12,574 nt of DNA from positions 1 to 12,574 of the forward strand of contig JAEWWD010000321.1 in NCBI GenBank assembly GCA_023396535.1, written 5' to 3'. Numbering within the stretch: position 1 is the first letter of the stretch; each line of letters begins with the position of its first letter. The notes beneath the pieces were generated by a model, which was not told the DNA's origin, made no database searches, and saw only the letters and a program-made list of their open reading frames with translations. The stretch is from Bacillota bacterium (GTDB lineage: Bacteria > Bacillota > Clostridia > Christensenellales > CAG-138). A program made the translations under genes and the position numbers. This document shows positions 1-7,013 of this stretch, piece after piece.

Positions 1-1
1 G

Positions 2-988
2 GTTGGGGACGCGTTAGGGTATACGGTGGAATTCATGCATTGGCCTCAAATCGAAAGCTGGTTTGGGCCAAGGGGCATCATAGAACCGCAGATGGACAGC
101 AGGACGGGAAAAGCGCTCATTTCCGACGATACACAGATGTCGCTGTTTACGCTGGACGGCATTATTTGGGCATATACGAGCGGGCAGAATTATGTGACAG
201 GCGGGTTATACCCTTCCTATCTGCGGTGGCTCTACACGCAGACGGGTACAGTCATACAGCCCGGCGTACTGGACCGCCAGCCGCACGAGACGGAGGACGG
301 GATACTTGCTCAAAAAGAGCTTTTTTTTCGCCGCGCGCCGGGCAGCGCTTGCCTGAGCGCGCTGCGCAGCGGCAAAATGGGTACAATGGATAATCCGGTC
401 AACGACAGTAAGGGCTGTGGCGGCATGATGCGCGCCGCGCCCATCGGGCTGTTTCTGCATGCGGACCCGGCCTATGCGTTTCGGATCGCCGCGGAGGGGG
501 CGGCCATTACGCACGGGCACCCTACGGGATATCTTGCGGCCGGCGCTTTTGCGGCGATCATTGCGTTGCTTATCTGCAATGTCAGGTTGTCCGTCGCCTG
601 CGACGAAGCCGCCGCCATGTTGCGCCGGTATGAAGGGCATGAGGAGGTTCTGTACGCGATGGATAACGCGCGGGAAATGAGTGAGAGTTCCCTGCAGACC
701 ATTCGCGCCATACGCAAGCTGGGCGGCGGATGGGTGGCGGAGGAGGCGCTCGCCATAGGACTTTGCTGCGCGCTCAGGGCGGTAAGCTTTCAGCAGGCGT
801 TGGCCACTTCCGTCAATCACGACGGGGACAGCGATACCACGGGTACCGTTTGCGGGCATATACTCGGCGCGGGCAGCAAATTTTCCGTACCTGCGGAATG
901 GACGCAAAAGCTGGAGCTGGGGCCGTATATCGCGAGAAGAGGCCGCGAGCTGTGCCAGCTTCGGGAGCGTGCGCGCGCACGCGCATAA
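2..988 (+). CDS. ADP-ribosylglycohydrolase family protein, 5' end cut by the window
   Basis: This gene probably encodes a hydrolase that removes ADP-ribose from proteins or small molecules (DraG/ADPRH superfamily, two-metal active site, cytoplasmic). The frame is open to the left edge. Codons from position 2 read VGDALGYTVEFM, the conserved family N-terminus, so the GTG at 26 is internal and the true start lies a little upstream. Conserved blocks follow in order: the metal-binding DDTQM (about 125-139), CLSALRSGKMGT, NDSKGCGGMMRAAPIG, ITHGHPTGYLAAG, and the second metal-binding block NHDGDSDTTG (about 815-844). The visible length, about 328 residues, is normal for bacterial members. The C-terminus ends in a short Arg-Ala repeat encoded by alternating GC. 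A strong terminator follows 41 bp after the stop. No ADP-ribosyltransferase partner is visible in the window, so the substrate is unknown. Family assignment is secure; the biological role is not. Confidence 0.92.
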   Translation, partial: VGDALGYTVEFMHWPQIESWFGPRGIIEPQMDSRTGKALISDDTQMSLFTLDGIIWAYTSGQNYVTGGLYPSYLRWLYTQTGTVIQPGVLDRQPHETEDGILAQKELFFRRAPGSACLSALRSGKMGTMDNPVNDSKGCGGMMRAAPIGLFLHADPAYAFRIAAEGAAITHGHPTGYLAAGAFAAIIALLICNVRLSVACDEAAAMLRRYEGHEEVLYAMDNAREMSESSLQTIRAIRKLGGGWVAEEALAIGLCCALRAVSFQQALATSVNHDGDSDTTGTVCGHILGAGSKFSVPAEWTQKLELGPYIARRGRELCQLRERARARA

Positions 989-1029
989 TGACGCTTGATA
1001 TAACAAAAGACGGTGGAAGCCGCCTTAAG

Positions 1030-1070
1030 CCGTCGGCAAAGTCACTGCGGACTTTACCGACGGGTTTTTT
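1030..1070 (+). terminator. Intrinsic terminator of the ADP-ribosylglycohydrolase gene
   Basis: A near-perfect stem pairs CCGTCGG (1030-1036) with CCGACGG (1057-1063) and AAAGTC (1038-1043) with GACTTT (1050-1055). The loop is 6 nt, and a run of six T follows at 1065-1070. The T-run lies on the plus-strand 3' side, so it ends transcripts of the upstream plus-strand gene. Just upstream, GACGG (1009-1013) could pair with CCGTC (1030-1034) and compete with the stem; I give this little weight. Confidence 0.88.
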
Positions 1071-1072
1071 CA

Positions 1073-1131
1073 CGCGTTTTTGCTGTTCGGCTCTTTCATT
1101 CTGAAAGAGGCTGTCACAGCAAAAAAACGCG
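1073..1131. other. Large imperfect stem-loop in the convergent intergenic region
   Basis: CGCG, five T and GCTGT (1073-1086) pair with ACAGC, seven A and CGCG (1116-1131). Inside, CTCTTTC (1091-1097) pairs with GAAAGAG (1103-1109) around a 5-nt loop. Read from the minus strand, the outer stem begins with a run of seven T. It lies between two convergent genes, so it may contribute to termination or stabilise 3' ends. The function is not proven. Confidence 0.5.
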
Positions 1132-1137
1132 CAAGGT

Positions 1138-1172
1138 GTCATTTTTCACCGCACATGTCGCTGAAAAATGAC
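1138..1172. other. Perfect 11-bp inverted repeat (stem-loop)
   Basis: GTCATTTTTCA (1138-1148) and TGAAAAATGAC (1162-1172) are exact inverted copies separated by 13 nt. The centre of the stem is A/T-rich in both directions, so it could act as a weak bidirectional terminator between the converging genes. It could also be a remnant of a small repeat element. No gene is seen in it. Confidence 0.5.
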
Positions 1173-1240
1173 GGATTGGAAGCTTCATGCTGCACAGCTT
1201 TCAACTCGGTCTCCGCTCGCAGGGGTTTATCGATACGCTG

Positions 1241-1263
1241 AGGCGGTGGAAAGCCGCCTTTTT
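1241..1263 (+). terminator. Terminator-like hairpin with a T-run, plus strand
   Basis: AGGCGG (1241-1246) pairs with CCGCCT (1254-1259), with a 7-nt interval. Five T follow at 1259-1263. The arrangement points to plus-strand termination, although the only upstream plus-strand gene already has a terminator at 1030-1070. The segment GGTGGAAAGCCGCCTT closely repeats GGTGGAAGCCGCCTT at 1012-1026. On the minus strand it has no T-run, so it does not obviously serve mrp. Confidence 0.5.
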
Positions 1264-1308
1264 CATCGTTTTTGTATTCCGAAGATGTCTTGAGATGAAG
1301 CCGAAGCA

Positions 1309-2157
1309 TTACGCCTGCGGCTTTTTCTCCATTCGCTGTTCCAGCGCGGTCATCAGGCCGTCCAGCCAGTTTCCGTCGAACAGCTCGATCATGCCGCTGT
1401 CGCAGGCCGCAGCCAGTTTGGGGTTCATGGGCAGCCGCGCGATGGTTTCGATCCCGTGCTTTTTCGCAATATCCTCAACGTGACTGTCGCCGAATACCCG
1501 TATCTCTTTGCCGCAGTCGGGGCATTGTACGTAACTCATATTTTCCACCAGCGCGAGCACGGGGATGTTCATCATATGGGCCATATTGGCGGCCTTTTCC
1601 ACAATCATGCCCACCAGTTCCTGCGGTGAGGTCACGATCACGATGCCGTCTACCGGTATGGACTGGAATACCGTCAGCGGTACGTCGCCCGTTCCCGGCG
1701 GCATGTCGATAAACAGCACGTCGAGATCGCCCCAGACCACATCCGTCCAGAATTGCTTGACAGTGCCGGCAATGATGGGGCCGCGCCACACGACCGGGTC
1801 CGTATCGTTCTGCAGGAGCAGATTGACGGACATTACGTCGATGCCCGTTTTCGTGCGGGAGGGCAAAAGCCCCAGCTCGGATGCTTCGGCTTTTTCCGTA
1901 AGGCCGAACGCGCGGGGAATGGAGGGGCCGGTGACGTCGGCGTCGAGTATGCCGACCTTGAGATTGGCGCGCTGCGCGAGCACGGCGAGCATACTGGTGA
2001 CGAGGGATTTACCGACGCCGCCTTTGCCGCTGACTACGCCGACGATATAACGGACATGGGTCATTTCATGCGGTTTTTCGTGGAAATCTTCCGGGGTTTT
2101 GCGTTCGCTGCAATTGCTGGAGCAGCTTGCGCAATCGTGGGAACAGGATTCGCTCAT
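1309..2157 (-). CDS. mrp: Mrp/Nbp35-type iron-sulfur carrier P-loop ATPase
   Basis: This gene encodes a 282-residue cytoplasmic ATPase of the Mrp/ApbC/Nbp35 family, which carries and transfers Fe-S clusters to target proteins. The N-terminus has four cysteines, Cys5, Cys9, Cys12 and Cys16 (C-x3-C-x2-C-x3-C), as in Nbp35-type members. The deviant Walker A motif GKGGVGKS follows at 44-51. The Asp-rich switch DADVTGPSIPR lies at 72-82, FIDMPPGTGD at 149-158, and a second cysteine pair, Cys212-Pro-Asp-Cys215, matches the dimer-interface cluster site. The start at 2157 has AAAGGAG 10 nt upstream; an ATG at 2164 in another frame is too close to that site. The gene stands alone on its strand and converges with the ADP-ribosylglycohydrolase gene. 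No clear terminator directly follows it. Confidence 0.95.
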   Translation of the reverse strand: MSESCSHDCASCSSNCSERKTPEDFHEKPHEMTHVRYIVGVVSGKGGVGKSLVTSMLAVLAQRANLKVGILDADVTGPSIPRAFGLTEKAEASELGLLPSRTKTGIDVMSVNLLLQNDTDPVVWRGPIIAGTVKQFWTDVVWGDLDVLFIDMPPGTGDVPLTVFQSIPVDGIVIVTSPQELVGMIVEKAANMAHMMNIPVLALVENMSYVQCPDCGKEIRVFGDSHVEDIAKKHGIETIARLPMNPKLAAACDSGMIELFDGNWLDGLMTALEQRMEKKPQA

Positions 2158-2171
2158 GGTTCATGGTCTCC

Positions 2172-2613
2172 TTTACGGTATGCTGTTGCGGGTGCCGAGT
2201 ACGCCGCTGCACAAGTCGGCGCGGCTTTTCCCGGCTTTTCAAGGCTATCAGGCTTTCATTTGTGAGTATACGCCGTAAATGCGGGGCTGCGCAACCATTT
2301 CCGTCAAACGCATACAAATTTTGCTTGTGAGGAAGTTCAAGGGCATACAAAACAGGCGTTTTTATCAGCCGGGTGCGGAATAGCAAGAAAAAATGGATAG
2401 TATGTCGATTTATGGTGTAACGGCTTACTTTATAGAAATGCACCATTTTACGGCCGGGCGCATTGTGTTCATGAATCGCTGCCGGTTTTGGCGACATAAA
2501 GTCAGCGGCACAGGCAATCTTCGGCATGATAATCCCCCCAGGTACGCATGTTAAGAACCGTATAGCATGGCAGGGCGGGAAGAGAGGGATTTGCTACGGG
2601 TATCGTATTCTAT
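2172..2613. other. Intergenic region, about 440 bp, with no supported gene
   Basis: The stretch separates divergently oriented mrp (minus) and the CmpB-like gene (plus). It is visibly richer in A/T than the flanking genes. It holds the candidate mrp promoter and two copies of GCATACAAA (2310-2318 and 2343-2351). Open frames that cross it on either strand lack start signals or family resemblance. I recognise no riboswitch or RNA gene here. Confidence 0.5.
2265..2294 (-). promoter_or_regulatory. Candidate vegetative promoter of mrp
   Basis: On the minus strand the sequence TTGCGC (2294-2289) is followed after 18 bp by TATACT (2270-2265). The -10 is good; the -35 matches only its TTG. It would give a leader of about 100 nt before the mrp start. 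This is a prediction by pattern only. Confidence 0.33.
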
Positions 2614-2976
2614 TTGGCGTTATTTCTGTTTGGAGGCGTTGCTTATTTGATACTGGAACTGGTGTGGCGCGGCCGTACCCATTGGAGCATGGGCGTGGCG
2701 GGCGGCGCGGCGTTTGTACTGCTGTACGCGGTGTTTACGCGTATGGGGGAGGGGGCGCTGTTGTTAAAGTGCCTTGTTGGGGCGCTGCTTATCACATCCC
2801 TGGAATTCATCAGCGGGGCGATCGTGAACGTTGGGCTTAAGCTGAACGTATGGGATTATTCGCAAAAACGATACCAGCTTTACGGGCAAGTCTGCCTGAC
2901 TTACAGCCTTCTATGGGGAGCGCTGTGCCTGCCTGTCGCGCTGCTCGTACAGGCCATCCATGCCGTTTGGGGATGA
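2614..2976 (+). CDS. CmpB-like small membrane protein (putative ABC-transporter type IV family, PF06541), start uncertain
   Basis: This gene encodes a small integral membrane protein of about 120 residues with roughly four hydrophobic segments (about 2-17, 27-42, 48-70 and 95-115). The motif LEFISGAIVNVGLKLNVWDYS, then YGQVCLTYSLLW, resembles the CmpB family (ISG...VWDYS...GQ.CL.YSLLW). The family's biochemical role is not established. The start is a problem. The frame is open back to a TAG at 2563-2565, and its only standard start codon near the beginning of homology is TTG 2614. The purine-rich site GGAAGAGAGGGA (2578-2589) is 24 nt away. A well-placed ATG at 2567 lies in a different frame that stops at 2648-2650. 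Either a non-canonical start upstream is used, or a small frameshift separates ATG 2567 from the body. Family call moderately sure; start unsure. Confidence 0.7.
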   Translation: MALFLFGGVAYLILELVWRGRTHWSMGVAGGAAFVLLYAVFTRMGEGALLLKCLVGALLITSLEFISGAIVNVGLKLNVWDYSQKRYQLYGQVCLTYSLLWGALCLPVALLVQAIHAVWG

Positions 2977-2992
2977 ATACGCGCCTGTTGTC

Positions 2993-3001
2993 TGGTATAC
3001 T
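2993..3001 (+). promoter_or_regulatory. Candidate extended -10 promoter before the YdcF-like gene
   Basis: TGGTATACT (TG-n-TATACT) lies about 43 bp before ATG 3044 in the 67-bp gap. There is no convincing -35 at 17 bp, so it would depend on the extended -10. Weak evidence. Confidence 0.25.
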
Positions 3002-3043
3002 GATGATAGAAGGGCGTGCCCCTGACATCATCGGCCGCGCGGG

Positions 3044-3826
3044 ATGCGGCAAAAGGCGGTCGTCATGCTGGTTCTGCGCATCGTGCTTATTTCGGTGGGC
3101 GCTTTCGGCGCTCTGGATACATTCTTCGTATCTTTCCTCTGCAATATGAATCTGGGCGTGCTGATGCCCGGCCTGCTAGGGTTGCCCCTGCTGCTCGTCG
3201 GTTTGTTTCTGCCGCAGTGGGCGGAATTCTTTGCATATGGGTTCGGGCGCGCAATTAAATGGCTGCTCGTAGCCGGATACGGTTCGTTTTTCCTGCTGTT
3301 TGCCGTTACAAGTTTGCTTTTACATGCCGCATCGGCGCAGGCCGCCCCGCCGGACGCCGACGCCGTCATCGTGCTTGGAGCGGGGTTAAGGGGCGATAAG
3401 CCCATGCTTGTGCTCAGGCAGCGCATGGATACGGCTATCGATTACCTGCAAAAGAATCCCGGGACTGTCGCCATTCTTTCCGGCGGGAAAGGGGAGGGGG
3501 AGAGCATATCCGAGGCGGAGGCTATGGCGCGCTATTTTAAGGAAAAGGGCGTCCCTGCGTCGCGTTATATCAAGGAGGATGCTTCCACCAGTACGCAAGA
3601 GAATTTTCTGTATTCCCGTGCGATACTGCGCGAGCGCTTCGGCCCCGATGCGGTCGTGGCGTTCGTGACTACGGATTTTCATGTATACCGTGCGGGGCGT
3701 GTGGCGGAGAAACTGGGATTGCATGTATATGGCATCGCGGCGCCGGACGTCTGGTACCTCTCGCTCAATAATCATTTGCGCGAATGCATTGCCGTATGGG
3801 TATATGCGCTGACAGGTGTGATCTGA
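3044..3826 (+). CDS. YdcF/SanA/ElyC-like DUF218 membrane protein
   Basis: This gene encodes a 260-residue protein with three predicted membrane helices in the N-terminal part (about 7-31, 36-57 and 72-96), then a DUF218 domain. The domain markers are VIVLGAGLRGDKP (108-120), LSGGKGEGESISEAEAM (145-161), the EDASTSTQEN block (178-187) and VTTDFHVYRAGRV (208-220). The family is linked in other bacteria to envelope processes such as lipid-carrier or peptidoglycan handling, but the substrate here is unknown. ATG 3044 has no clear ribosome binding site. ATG 3065 has AAAGGCGG at 3052-3059, 5 nt away, and is a realistic alternative that would shorten the protein by 7 residues. The neighbouring CmpB-like gene ends 67 bp upstream. 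No terminator is evident; a T-run at 3874-3880 has only a poor stem in front of it. Confidence 0.85.
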   Translation: MRQKAVVMLVLRIVLISVGAFGALDTFFVSFLCNMNLGVLMPGLLGLPLLLVGLFLPQWAEFFAYGFGRAIKWLLVAGYGSFFLLFAVTSLLLHAASAQAAPPDADAVIVLGAGLRGDKPMLVLRQRMDTAIDYLQKNPGTVAILSGGKGEGESISEAEAMARYFKEKGVPASRYIKEDASTSTQENFLYSRAILRERFGPDAVVAFVTTDFHVYRAGRVAEKLGLHVYGIAAPDVWYLSLNNHLRECIAVWVYALTGVI

Positions 3827-3973
3827 TATCGAAGAAAGCACTATGGCAATTTTTATGGCCGACGTCTGCCGCCTTTTTTTCAATGTGCCGCATCATCTAT
3901 TCTCCGGCTATTTTTCCATTCTGTTTTGCCTCTCTTCCACATATATATCTATTGTTTTAGCAGATGCATAGAG

Positions 3974-3980
3974 AAGGAGG
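3974..3980 (+). promoter_or_regulatory. Ribosome binding site fixing the spoIVA start
   Basis: AAGGAGG lies 7 nt before ATG 3988. An earlier in-frame ATG at 3964 lies upstream of this site and so cannot use it. ATG 3997 would be 16 nt away. Confidence 0.85.
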
Positions 3981-3987
3981 CCCCGCT

Positions 3988-5466
3988 ATGGATAGAATGG
4001 AGCTGTATCAGGATATTGCAAAGCGCACGCAGGGCGATATTTATATCGGCGTGGTAGGCCCCGTGCGTACGGGAAAATCGACGTTCATCAAACGGTTTAT
4101 GGATGATCTGGTAGTGCCCGTCATCGAAAACGACTATGTTCGCGCGCGTGTGGTGGATGAACTTCCTCAGAGCGGCACGGGCAAAACCATCATGACCACG
4201 CAGCCCAAGTTCGTTCCCAACGAGGCCGTCCGGCTGGATTTCGGCGACAACGCCCACTGCAACGTCCGTATGGTGGATTGCGTGGGCTATTGGGTGCCGG
4301 GGGCGATCGGCAACATGGAGGCGGAAATGCCCCGTATGGTACGTACCCCCTGGTTTGACGAAGAGATACCGTTCGAGGAAGCCGCGGAGATCGGTACCCG
4401 CAAGGTCATCACGGATCATTCCACCATAGGCGTCGTGATGACGACGGACGGCAGCATCACGGATATTCCGCGCGAGAGCTATGTGGAAGCCGAGGAGCGA
4501 GTGGTGAACGAGCTCAGGGCAACCGGCAAGCCCTTCATCATCGTCATCAACAGTACCGATCCCAATGGCGCGCGCGCGCAGCAGCTCAAAGAGGATCTTG
4601 AAAAGAAGCACGGCGTCAGCGCAGTAACCCTCGACGCGCTGCATATGACCAGCGACGCGGCCACCGACCTGCTCGGTCAGGTGCTCATGGAGTTCCCGAT
4701 GACCATGCTGCACATCCGCCTACCGGGATATATGATGGAACTGCCTATGGATCACTGGCTCATGCAGCGTATTCTGCAGCCCGTGCGGGAGGCGGTGCCG
4801 CAGATGGTGCGCATGCGCGATCATCAGTCGCTGTGCGACGCGCTGTCCGATATAGAGGACTTCTCGCCGGCGAAAGTGGAGCAGGTGGATCTTGGCACGG
4901 GCTGCGCCGAGCTTACGATGGAGCCCGATCCGGATCTGTTCTTCACAATACTCAGCGAGGCGAGTGGCTGCGATATCGGCGACGATTACGAACTGATCTC
5001 CACTTTACGGAATTTCTCCGGCGCAAAGCGCGCTTACGACCGTGTGGCCGGAGCGCTCGAGAGCGCGCAGGCGCTCGGTTACGGCATGGTGCCGCCCTGC
5101 ATTGACGAAATGGAGCTCATGGAGCCCGAGATCGTGCAGCAGGGCAGCAAATTCGGCGTGCGGCTTAGAGCGAACGCGTCGGGTCTGCAGATATTCCGCG
5201 TGGATATGCAGACGGAGGTCAATCCCATCGTAGGCAGCGCGCAGCAGTCGGAGGCGCTGGTGGATTACCTGATGGAAACATTCGAAAAGGATCCCGCGGC
5301 TATCTGGCAGACCAATATATTCGGAAAACCGCTCTACGATCTCGTGCGCGAAAGCATGGCGGGCAAGGCGGGACGCATGCCGGATAACGTACAGGAAAAG
5401 CTGCAAAGAACCCTGCAGCGCATCGTAAACGACGGCTGCAACGGGCTGATCTGCATATTGCTCTAG
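3988..5466 (+). CDS. spoIVA: Stage IV sporulation protein A, coat basement-layer ATPase
   Basis: SpoIVA is made in the mother cell and polymerises on the forespore outer membrane using ATP. There it forms the platform on which the spore coat is built and is needed for cortex assembly. The start was set by the AAGGAGG site and gives 492 residues, the length I recall for the B. subtilis protein. The N-terminal domain is related to translation-factor GTPases. Its Walker A is GPVRTGKS (24-31, Lys30), the paired threonines TT are at 70-71, and the Walker B aspartate Asp97 lies in MVDCVGYWVPGA. These are the same positions reported as functional in B. subtilis. Other conserved blocks are DELPQSGTGKTIMTTQPKFVP, EAAEIGTRKVITDHSTIGVV, PEIVQQGSKFGVRL, and a hydrophobic C-terminus ending GLICILL. 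Expression is expected under SigmaE, but I found no convincing SigmaE promoter in the 160 bp upstream. A hairpin at 5569-5594 probably ends the transcript. Confidence 0.97.
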   Translation: MDRMELYQDIAKRTQGDIYIGVVGPVRTGKSTFIKRFMDDLVVPVIENDYVRARVVDELPQSGTGKTIMTTQPKFVPNEAVRLDFGDNAHCNVRMVDCVGYWVPGAIGNMEAEMPRMVRTPWFDEEIPFEEAAEIGTRKVITDHSTIGVVMTTDGSITDIPRESYVEAEERVVNELRATGKPFIIVINSTDPNGARAQQLKEDLEKKHGVSAVTLDALHMTSDAATDLLGQVLMEFPMTMLHIRLPGYMMELPMDHWLMQRILQPVREAVPQMVRMRDHQSLCDALSDIEDFSPAKVEQVDLGTGCAELTMEPDPDLFFTILSEASGCDIGDDYELISTLRNFSGAKRAYDRVAGALESAQALGYGMVPPCIDEMELMEPEIVQQGSKFGVRLRANASGLQIFRVDMQTEVNPIVGSAQQSEALVDYLMETFEKDPAAIWQTNIFGKPLYDLVRESMAGKAGRMPDNVQEKLQRTLQRIVNDGCNGLICILL

Positions 5467-5568
5467 ACAGTCCGCGCCATGCATGACGGGTAGGGGCGGC
5501 TTGCGGCGGCGCTGCCGAGGTTCCATTCATGACTGTATATGTTATATAGAATATATTATTGTCGACTG

Positions 5569-5600
5569 CGCCCGTTTTCTCCGGAAATCGGGCGTTATTT
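5569..5600 (+). terminator. Probable intrinsic terminator downstream of spoIVA
   Basis: CGCCCG (5569-5574) and CGGGCG (5589-5594) form a perfect stem that can extend inward with TTT/AAA pairing. TTATTT follows at 5595-5600. The T-run is interrupted, so efficiency may be moderate. It lies about 100 bp after the spoIVA stop and just before the livJ promoter. The intervening 5467-5568 contains an A/T-rich patch (about 5534-5560) and no gene. Confidence 0.6.
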
Positions 5601-5624
5601 AATTAACGGGGTATGTCGTGCGCG

Positions 5625-5653
5625 TTGATTTTAACAAATACTGTGTGTATAAT
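5625..5653 (+). promoter_or_regulatory. Strong vegetative (SigmaA) promoter of the liv operon
   Basis: TTGATT (5625-5630) and a perfect TATAAT (5648-5653) are separated by exactly 17 bp. Transcription should begin near 5660, giving a leader of about 77 nt before livJ. This is the clearest promoter in the window. Confidence 0.82.
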
Positions 5654-5657
5654 GGAA

Positions 5658-5680
5658 CAGGGTTCCTGCACTGAACCCTG
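5658..5680 (+). promoter_or_regulatory. Perfect 8-bp dyad at the liv transcription start, possible operator or leader hairpin
   Basis: CAGGGTTC (5658-5665) and GAACCCTG (5673-5680) are exact inverted copies around 7 nt. The dyad starts 5 bp after the -10, so it covers the expected transcription start. A repressor bound here would block initiation. Alternatively it is the 5' stem of the leader RNA. A competing shorter hairpin, GGAAC-AGG-GTTCC, spans 5654-5666. There is no T-run after the dyad, so it is not a terminator. No regulator gene lies nearby. Confidence 0.55.
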
Positions 5681-5736
5681 CTTGGATCATGCAAATCTAA
5701 TCCGTTTGCACATCATGAAAAGGAGGAAACTCTCAC

Positions 5737-6963
5737 ATGAAGAAAACACTGGTGCTGATTCTTGCCATCGCGATGGCAACGGCGGCTTTCCTGACTGCGT
5801 GCACGCCTGCCGCGCCCGCTGCCGAAGCCACCGCCGCGCCCGCTGAACAAGCGACTGCCGCTCCTGCCGAACAGCCCGCGGCAGGTGACAAAGTAATCAA
5901 GATCGGCGTATTCGAGCCGCAGACCGGTGAAAACGGCGGCGGCGGCTTCCAGGAAGTCCTGGGCATGCGCTACGCCAACACCGTGTATCCCACCGTTGAC
6001 ATCGGCGGAGAGACCTATAAGATCGAGCTCGTCGAGGCGGATAACAAGTCCGACAAGACGGAGGCCGTATCCGCGGCGCAGAGCCTCATCAGCGCGGGCT
6101 GCAAGGTCATACTCGGCTCCTACGGCTCCGGCGTGTCCATCGCCGCCGGCGAGATATTCGCCGAAGCGCAGGTTCCCGCCATCGGCGCTTCCTGCACCAA
6201 CCCGCAGGTAACGCTGGGCAACGACTTCTACTTCCGCGTCTGCTTCCTGGATCCCTTCCAGGGTACCGTCATGGCGAATTACGCGGTTCAGGAAGGCGCA
6301 AAGACTGCGGCTATCATCACACAGTTGGGCGACGACTACTCCTCCGGCCTCGGCAGCTTCTTTAAAGACGCCTTTGTGAAGCTGGGCGGCACCATCGTGA
6401 ACGAGGAGCAGTTCCAGACCAACCAGACTGATTTCAAAGCCATACTGACCAACATCAAGGCCGCCAATCCGGACGTCATATTCGCGCCTTCTTCCATTGC
6501 CACCGCTCCCCTGATCATCAAGCAGGCGCGCGAGCTTGGCATCACCGCCAAGATCATGGCGGGCGATACGTGGGAGAATTCTTCCATCATCGAGAACGCG
6601 GGCGAATATGCGAATGGCATCGTGCTTTCCACATTCTTTGACTCAGCCGATCCCGCCAATGCCGAGGCCGAGAAGTTCATCACCGGCTTTAAGACCTACC
6701 TCACCGACAACGGCCAGCCGGATATCATCCCCGCCGTTTCGGCGCTTGGCTATGACGCGTACCTCACCGCTCTCGAGGCCATCAAGAAGGCCGGCTCGGA
6801 CGACTCCGTTGCCATCCGCGACGCGCTGGTCGGCGTGAGCGTAGAGGGCGTGACCGGCGCCATCACTTTCGATGAGAATGGCGACGCCAATAAAGATATG
6901 GCCTTCATCAAGACTGTTGAGGGCGGCCAGTTCAAGTTCCTCAAGATCGTCACCGTCGGCTAA
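5737..6963 (+). CDS. livJ: Branched-chain amino acid ABC transporter, substrate-binding lipoprotein
   Basis: This 408-residue protein is the extracellular solute receptor of the transporter. It begins with a lipoprotein signal: MKK, a hydrophobic core, and the lipobox LTAC with the lipid-attachment cysteine at 22. An Ala/Pro/Glu/Thr-rich spacer (about 23-50) tethers the domain to the membrane. The type I periplasmic-binding fold (Peripla_BP_6) then begins at VIKIGVFEPQTG. Family-like segments include LVEADNKSDKTEAVSAAQSLI, ILGSYGSGVSIAAG, DFYFRVCFLDPFQG, and a closing GAITFDENGDANKDMAFIKTVEGG. A ribosome binding site, AAAAGGAGG, precedes the ATG. The gene is first in the liv operon, behind a strong promoter, and is followed by a terminator that should leave livJ more abundant than the rest. 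Leucine, isoleucine or valine is the usual substrate, but related proteins bind other amino acids or amides, so specificity is inferred. Confidence 0.95.
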   Translation: MKKTLVLILAIAMATAAFLTACTPAAPAAEATAAPAEQATAAPAEQPAAGDKVIKIGVFEPQTGENGGGGFQEVLGMRYANTVYPTVDIGGETYKIELVEADNKSDKTEAVSAAQSLISAGCKVILGSYGSGVSIAAGEIFAEAQVPAIGASCTNPQVTLGNDFYFRVCFLDPFQGTVMANYAVQEGAKTAAIITQLGDDYSSGLGSFFKDAFVKLGGTIVNEEQFQTNQTDFKAILTNIKAANPDVIFAPSSIATAPLIIKQARELGITAKIMAGDTWENSSIIENAGEYANGIVLSTFFDSADPANAEAEKFITGFKTYLTDNGQPDIIPAVSALGYDAYLTALEAIKKAGSDDSVAIRDALVGVSVEGVTGAITFDENGDANKDMAFIKTVEGGQFKFLKIVTVG

Positions 6964-6977
6964 ACCTGCCGTCAGGA

Positions 6978-7013
6978 AAGGCGGGAGGCTTCTCGTCTCC
7001 CGCCTTCTTTTTT
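6978..7013 (+). terminator. Intrinsic (partial) terminator between livJ and livH
   Basis: AAGGCGGGAG (6978-6987) and CTCCCGCCTT (6997-7006) form a perfect 10-bp stem with a 9-nt loop. C and six T follow (7008-7013). It lies 14 bp after the livJ stop. Because livH-livF have no strong promoter that I can see, read-through is likely. That would make the binding protein more abundant than the membrane parts, a common arrangement in such operons. Confidence 0.9.

Noticed and set aside
206..1006. 266-residue minus-strand open frame opposite the ADP-ribosylglycohydrolase gene
   Set aside because: It overlaps a gene with intact catalytic motifs and has Arg/Ala-rich shadow composition.
2066..2527. 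153-residue minus-strand open frame overlapping the mrp start region
   Set aside because: It runs out of frame into mrp for about 90 bp. The only good ribosome binding site there fits mrp, and the composition is unlike a real protein.
2526..2840. 104-residue plus-strand frame over the CmpB-like gene
   Set aside because: The CmpB-like frame shows membrane helices and family motifs; this one shows neither.
3855..3880. Terminator after the YdcF-like gene (seven T at 3874-3880)
   Set aside because: The preceding sequence forms only a 3-bp stem with mismatches; a real terminator needs a stronger hairpin.
3916..3948. Possible SigmaE promoter of spoIVA (CATATATA at 3940-3947)
   Set aside because: Two mismatches in the -10, no ATA-type -35 at the proper distance (the best candidate is 17 bp away). 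Too weak to annotate.
3949..4713. 254-residue minus-strand open frame opposite spoIVA
   Set aside because: It is antisense to a gene with certain homology. His/Arg-rich composition and lack of motifs mark it as a shadow of GC-rich codons.
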